A DNA stretch of 7,299 nucleotides from JAIVJN01 sp036732565. GTDB lineage: Bacteria; Acidobacteriota; Vicinamibacteria; Vicinamibacterales; UBA2999. The position numbers and the translations under genes were made by a program. Location: the NCBI GenBank assembly GCA_036732565.1, contig DAINCF010000363.1, positions 1-7,299 of the forward strand, read 5' to 3'. Positions 4,933-7,299 of this stretch are shown here, piece by piece. Numbering within the stretch: the stretch's first letter is position 1; each line of letters opens with the position of its first letter. Under the pieces are notes generated by a model. It was not told the origin of the DNA, searched no databases, and worked only from the letters and a program-made list of their open reading frames with translations.

Positions 4933-5940
4933 GTGCTCTCGCATACCGAATCGGCTGCTGAGCCGTTGAGCCTCGACGAGGCGAAGTCGTTGGTGGGCGC
5001 GCTGCAGAACGAGCTCCAACGAGTCATCGTCGGGCAGCGCGACGTCCTTCAAGAGATCCTCATCGCGTTTCTCGCCGGCGGCCACTGTCTGTTGCGCGGC
5101 GTGCCGGGCCTGGCGAAGACGCTCATCATCAAGACACTCGCCGAAGCGGTGCACCTGAAGTTCAGCCGCATCCAGTTCACGCCCGACTTGATGCCGTCGG
5201 ACATCATCGGCACGGAGGTCATCGAGGAGGACCGCGCCACGGGCACGCGTGCCATCCGGTTCATTCCCGGACCCATCTTCGCGAACATCATCCTGGCCGA
5301 CGAGATCAACCGCACGCCTCCGAAGACACAATCGGCGCTGCTCGAGGCGATGCAGGAGTATCAAGTGACGGTCGGTGGCATCCGCCACACCCTCGACCGA
5401 CCGTTGTTCGTACTGGCGACGCAGAATCCGATCGAGCAAGAGGGCACCTACCCGCTGCCCGAAGCGCAGCTCGATCGCTTCATGTTGAACATCGTCATCG
5501 ACTATCCGAGCGCGGACGAGGAGCGGGCGATTCTCGCCGGCACCACGACCGCCGACGAGCCGCACGCGTCGGCGGTGGCTACGGGCGAGGCGATCGAGCG
5601 CGCGCGCCGCCTCGTGCGCGAGGTCGTGGCGGCGGACAACGTGATCGACTTCGCCGCCCGGCTCGTGCGCTCGACGCGTCCGGCTGGCGACGATGGCACC
5701 GCGCTGGACTTCGTGCGGCAATGGGTGCGGTGGGGCGCGGGGCCACGCGCGGGTCAGGCCTTGCTGCTGGCGGGGAAGGCCCGGGCCGTGCTCGATGGGC
5801 GTCCCGCGGTGTCGATCGACGATGTCCGCGCGGTCGCGCGACCGGTGCTGCGTCATCGCATCCTGGTCAACTTTCAAGCGGAGGCCGAAGGCGTCGAAGC
5901 CGAGACGATCGTGTCGAGGTTGTTGGAGGCCGTCCGCTGA
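4933..5940 (+). CDS. MoxR-family AAA+ ATPase
   Basis: MoxR ATPases are chaperone-like AAA+ proteins that usually act with vWA-domain partners encoded next to them. The 335-aa protein has Walker A GVPGLAKT (56-63), Walker B IILADEINR (119-127, D123-E124), the MoxR block TPPKTQSALLEAMQE (128-142), sensor 1 LATQNP (161-166), and EAQLDRFMLNI (177-187), which leads into the helical lid domain (about 215-330). The length is normal for the family. The frame is open far upstream (to 4261), but that part is antisense to the pseudoprotease gene and has no family resemblance. GTG at 4933 is the chosen start: it puts the usual 25-30 residues before the VIVGQRDVL block (31-39) and follows a -10-like TAGAAT. 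A later start is possible. It is the first gene of the operon, 3 bases before the DUF58 gene. Confidence 0.93.
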   Translation: MLSHTESAAEPLSLDEAKSLVGALQNELQRVIVGQRDVLQEILIAFLAGGHCLLRGVPGLAKTLIIKTLAEAVHLKFSRIQFTPDLMPSDIIGTEVIEEDRATGTRAIRFIPGPIFANIILADEINRTPPKTQSALLEAMQEYQVTVGGIRHTLDRPLFVLATQNPIEQEGTYPLPEAQLDRFMLNIVIDYPSADEERAILAGTTTADEPHASAVATGEAIERARRLVREVVAADNVIDFAARLVRSTRPAGDDGTALDFVRQWVRWGAGPRAGQALLLAGKARAVLDGRPAVSIDDVRAVARPVLRHRILVNFQAEAEGVEAETIVSRLLEAVR

Positions 5941-5943
5941 GGT

Positions 5944-6816
5944 ATGTCGCGCCCGCACGTTGTCGCGCCGTCCGAGTTCTCCGCACTCCGCGATCTCGAG
6001 CTGGTGACGCGCGCGACGGTCGAAGGGCTGCGTCAGGGCCTGCACCGGAGCCCGTTCCATGGCTACAGCGCCGAGTTCAGTCAGTACCGTCACTATCGTC
6101 CCGGTGACGATCTGAAGTACGTCGACTGGAAGGCGTTCGCGCGCACAGACCGGCTCTACACCCGTCAGTTTCGTGAGACCACCAATCTCTCAGGGTTGTT
6201 CGTGCTCGACGTCAGCGGCTCGATGGCGTTCCGCGGCAAGTTCGAGCTGGCTCGGACCGCCGCCGCCGTGCTCGGGACCCTGGTGCTGGACCAGGGCGAC
6301 ACGGCGGGCCTTCTCGCGTGCGGGTCCGAGGTTCGATACGTTCCCCCGCGCAGCGGTCGCCATCACCTCCGCCTCTTTCTCGCCACATTGGGCGCGCTCG
6401 GCGCCGAAGGCGACGTCCCGGTGTCGACAGCGCTGACGCGCGTATCCGGGCTGCTGCGCCGACGAGGTCTGATCGTCGTGCTGTCCGACTTCTACGATGA
6501 GGATCGGAGCCTGGCCGAAGTGCGAAAGCTGACCCGCATCGGGCACGACGTCATCGTCGTCCACGTGCTCGCCCAGGACGAGATGGACCTTGGCCATCTC
6601 GAGGCGGGCGAGTTCGTCGACGCGGAAACCGGTCGCCGAGTGGTGGTGGATCCGCGTGTGGCACAGAAGAAGTATCGAGCCGAGATGCTGGGCTTCCTGG
6701 CGCGCGTCACGGAGGCGTGCCGGCGCGAGGGCCTCGATTACCTGCGCCTGGTGACCAACGAGCCGCTCGAGCCCGCGCTGCGACGCTTCCTCGTCGCGCG
6801 TCGCGGGACGCTGTGA
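5944..6816 (+). CDS. DUF58 domain protein with vWA/MIDAS-like motif
   Basis: 290 aa. The DUF58 signature runs from about residue 48 to 68 (YRHYRPGDDLKYVDWKAFART, of which the GDD and DWK parts are key). A vWA-like part follows, with FVLDVSGSMAF at 86-96 giving the MIDAS residues D89, S91 and S93, and VVLSDFYDE at 178-186 as a later acidic site. The protein has no membrane segment and is probably a soluble partner of the MoxR ATPase and the Bat membrane proteins. The ATG at 5944 comes 3 bases after the MoxR stop. GGAGG at 5925-5929 lies 14 bases away, longer than ideal, so translational coupling is likely. Its stop overlaps the ATG of the next gene. The length is typical of the family. Confidence 0.92.
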   Translation: MSRPHVVAPSEFSALRDLELVTRATVEGLRQGLHRSPFHGYSAEFSQYRHYRPGDDLKYVDWKAFARTDRLYTRQFRETTNLSGLFVLDVSGSMAFRGKFELARTAAAVLGTLVLDQGDTAGLLACGSEVRYVPPRSGRHHLRLFLATLGALGAEGDVPVSTALTRVSGLLRRRGLIVVLSDFYDEDRSLAEVRKLTRIGHDVIVVHVLAQDEMDLGHLEAGEFVDAETGRRVVVDPRVAQKKYRAEMLGFLARVTEACRREGLDYLRLVTNEPLEPALRRFLVARRGTL

Positions 6817-7299
6817 TGTCCATGACCTGGTTGGCGCCTGCGGCGTTCTGGGGACTGGCGGCGCTGGTGGTCCCGATTCTCGTGCACCTGCTGACGCGAC
6901 ACGAGCGTCGGACGATCCAGTTCCCATCTCTCCGATTTCTGACGGCGACGCGGCTCGCGGCGACCAGCCAGCATCGGATCCGCGACTGGCTGCTGCTGGC
7001 CGTGCGTGCGGCCACGATCGCCGCGGCCGTCATGGCGCTGGCGGGTCCGCTTCTGGTGACCGCGTCGCGTGAGCGTCAGTGGGGCACACGGACAGCACGC
7101 GCGATCGTCACCATCGACGAGGCGAAGGCGCCCGGCGACGAGGTGCAGAGCGCGTTCTCATCACACCTCGTTCCGGCTGGGGCGCGAGTGTCAGAGGCGA
7201 TGCGTGCGGCCGTCGAGTGGCTCGCGACCCAACCGGCGGCGGCCCGCGAGCTGCTGGTTGTTGGCGACCTGCGCGACGGGATGGTGGACGATGCCGATG
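6816..7299 (+). CDS. BatA-like membrane protein, N-terminal part (runs off the window)
   Basis: Open from the ATG at 6816, which overlaps the DUF58 stop (TGATG), to the window end: 161 codons. It matches the N-terminal BatA/aerotolerance-type domain: a first membrane segment at about 6-26 (FWGLAALVVPILVHLL), the typical juxtamembrane RRTIQFPSLRFL (31-42), and a second membrane segment at about 58-81 (WLLLAVRAATIAAAVMALAG). A vWA-like region then begins (AIVTID at 96-101), but where a MIDAS DxSxS is expected the residues are D101-E-A-K-A105, so no serine is present. LLVVGDLRDG (146-155) resembles the later SD block. It probably anchors the MoxR-DUF58 partners to the membrane. The C-terminal part is outside the window. 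A second ATG at 6822 is an alternative start. Confidence 0.85.
   Translation, partial: MSMTWLAPAAFWGLAALVVPILVHLLTRHERRTIQFPSLRFLTATRLAATSQHRIRDWLLLAVRAATIAAAVMALAGPLLVTASRERQWGTRTARAIVTIDEAKAPGDEVQSAFSSHLVPAGARVSEAMRAAVEWLATQPAAARELLVVGDLRDGMVDDAD

Noticed and set aside
4909..6093. 394-aa - strand frame opposite the MoxR gene
   Set aside because: The opposite frame has intact Walker A, Walker B and sensor motifs; this one is an Arg-rich shadow.
6190..6927. 245-aa - strand frame opposite the DUF58 gene
   Set aside because: Antisense to a gene with a clear DUF58 signature and MIDAS motif; no motif of its own.

Overview
High-GC bacterial DNA, most likely from an acidobacterium of the Vicinamibacteria type (old subdivision 6). 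The hints are a MacB/FtsX permease of the large soluble-transport style common in Acidobacteria, a GGCCT-rich paired palindrome that I associate with such genomes, and a divergent Tat-exported M19 peptidase. This placement is inference from style and has not been tested by any search.

The left end (1-1068, + strand) holds the C-terminal part of an ABC transporter permease. Its upstream reading frame stops at 50-52, exactly where the visible frame's ATG lies (ATGA overlap), so the gene may be frameshifted or split. The next 165 bases lie between convergent genes and are packed with short GGTTCC/GGAACC and GGTGCC/GGCACC dyads, the central part of which folds as a hairpin.

From 1234 to 4854 four genes lie on the - strand. 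In transcription order they are a catalytically degenerate HtrA-like protein with a PDZ domain (4854-3964), a short LuxR-type regulator with a broken receiver (3952-3518), a 28-bp paired inverted repeat (3398-3484), an HtrA-type serine protease with an intact triad and PDZ domain but no visible export signal (3364-2408), and a Tat-exported, ligand-poor M19 dipeptidase-like protein (2364-1234) that probably has its own promoter. The first three genes look like one module: a pseudoprotease, a regulator that no phosphorelay can drive, and an active protease, all apparently cytoplasmic.

A 78-base divergent intergenic region (4855-4932) separates this module from a + strand operon of MoxR AAA+ ATPase (4933-5940), DUF58 protein with a MIDAS motif (5944-6816) and the N-terminal part of a BatA-like membrane protein (6816 to the window end). 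This is the classic MoxR-DUF58-Bat order. The usual view is that MoxR ATPases act as chaperones together with vWA proteins at the membrane. The BatA-like protein here seems to have lost its metal-binding vWA motif.

No tRNA, rRNA, CRISPR array or insertion-sequence transposase was seen. The most notable signals are the HtrA/pseudo-HtrA/LuxR module, the paired palindrome in front of the active protease gene, the loss of metal ligands in the M19 protein, and two start codons placed exactly 7 bases after a -10-like hexamer, which suggests leaderless transcripts.
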